Positions 63,541-64,000 of a stretch of DNA of 64,000 bases are shown piece after piece (position 1 is the first letter of the stretch; the number at the start of each line of letters is the position of its first letter). This DNA is from Odiellus spinosus (taxonomy: Eukaryota; Arthropoda; Arachnida; Opiliones; Phalangiidae). Below the pieces are notes generated by a model. It saw only the letters and a list, made by a program, of their open reading frames with translations. It searched no databases and had not been told where the DNA came from. The stretch lies in the NCBI GenBank assembly GCA_963920705.1, contig OY987227.1, positions 9,341,602 to 9,405,601 of the forward strand. Reading direction: 5' to 3'. Position numbers and translations under genes: made by a program.

Positions 63541-64000
63541 AACAGTAATTTACAATGTATTTCCACACAAGGCCTCAAGGAGGTCAGGAAGTTCTTCATA
63601 ATGTATGAGTGTTCATTAGGATCCATCAAGTTGAAATATGTCCTATAATTTACACCAAGTAACTGTCCTGCAGTGCAGATAAGATAGCCTACTATTTACC
63701 TGTAAGTCCTACTCTTTCATAGTTATGTCCTACCCGATAGATCGTCTCAGTTATGATATACAAATATTTCCCCAACTAATGGAGGACATAGGTGTGGAAG
63801 TAAAGAAATAAACAGTAATTTACAATGTATTTCCACACAAGGCCCCAAGGAGGTCAGGAAGTTCTTTATAATGTAGGAGTGTCCATTAGAATGCATCAAG
63901 TTGAGATATGTCCTATAATTTACCTTAAGTAATTGTCCTACAGCTCAGATAAGGTATATCCTACTATTTACCTGTAAGTCCTTCCCTTTCATAGTTGTGT
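63541..64000. repeat. 270-bp tandem repeat in the last AP-2 intron
   Basis: AACAGTAATTTACAATGTAT begins at 63541 and again at 63811, exactly 270 bp apart. The following sequence (TTTCCACACAAGGCC.CAAGG, CTATTTACCTGTAAGTCCT) matches with scattered differences. The second copy is cut by the window end, so the array may continue. Confidence 0.93.

Overview
This looks like a piece of an arthropod nuclear genome, most likely an insect. It is AT-rich. The genes have many short introns, often 45-80 bp with GT/AG ends. The gene content fits too: SLC6 nutrient amino acid transporters, an ionotropic chemoreceptor, the C-terminal exon of transcription factor AP-2 and a eukaryotic tRNA-Glu. The short introns would suit a beetle or a similar insect, but I cannot name the order. 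Exon joins were worked out by eye from reading frame, splice sites and comparison between paralogues. All seven multi-exon or complete coding models below keep one frame from start to stop.

Region 1 (1-20.9 kb) is almost pure minisatellite. Four families abut: a 32-bp unit (about 500 copies), a 28-31-bp derivative, a 22-bp unit and a 16/17-bp unit. Neighbouring families share a core, and the units change in steps along the array. The very long open frames here are a by-product of stop-free repeats, not genes.

Region 2 (20.9-26.6 kb) holds a minus-strand Ty3/gypsy-type LTR retrotransposon with two LTRs, PBS, PPT and a 5-bp target duplication (agcgt). It is broken, but its LTRs are nearly identical. 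Its leader carries a MITE, and that MITE carries a second MITE. A 360-bp duplication at the array edge contains an apparently identical copy of part of the element.

Region 3 (27.2-32.1 kb) is compact and housekeeping: tRNA-Glu(TTC); TRIT1 (tRNA isopentenyltransferase, minus, 11 exons, 460 aa); and, divergently, an intronless TEN1-like ORF followed 16 bp later by an intronless NSUN6 (tRNA m5C methyltransferase). This arrangement suggests one dicistronic mRNA. TRIT1, NSUN6 and the tRNA all concern tRNA function.

Region 4 (35-54.7 kb) holds three SLC6 transporter genes with clearly homologous exon boundaries: A (plus, 655 aa), B (minus, 729 aa, divergent, long N-tail) and C (minus, 608 aa). A divergent ionotropic receptor (plus, about 486 aa) lies between A and B. 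Several MITE-like elements lie in introns and spacers.

Region 5 (54.7-64 kb) is mostly non-coding, with MITEs and repeats. It includes a small ORF with a well-placed TATA/initiator pair. It ends in the last coding exon of AP-2 (minus), whose preceding intron contains a 270-bp tandem repeat running off the window edge.
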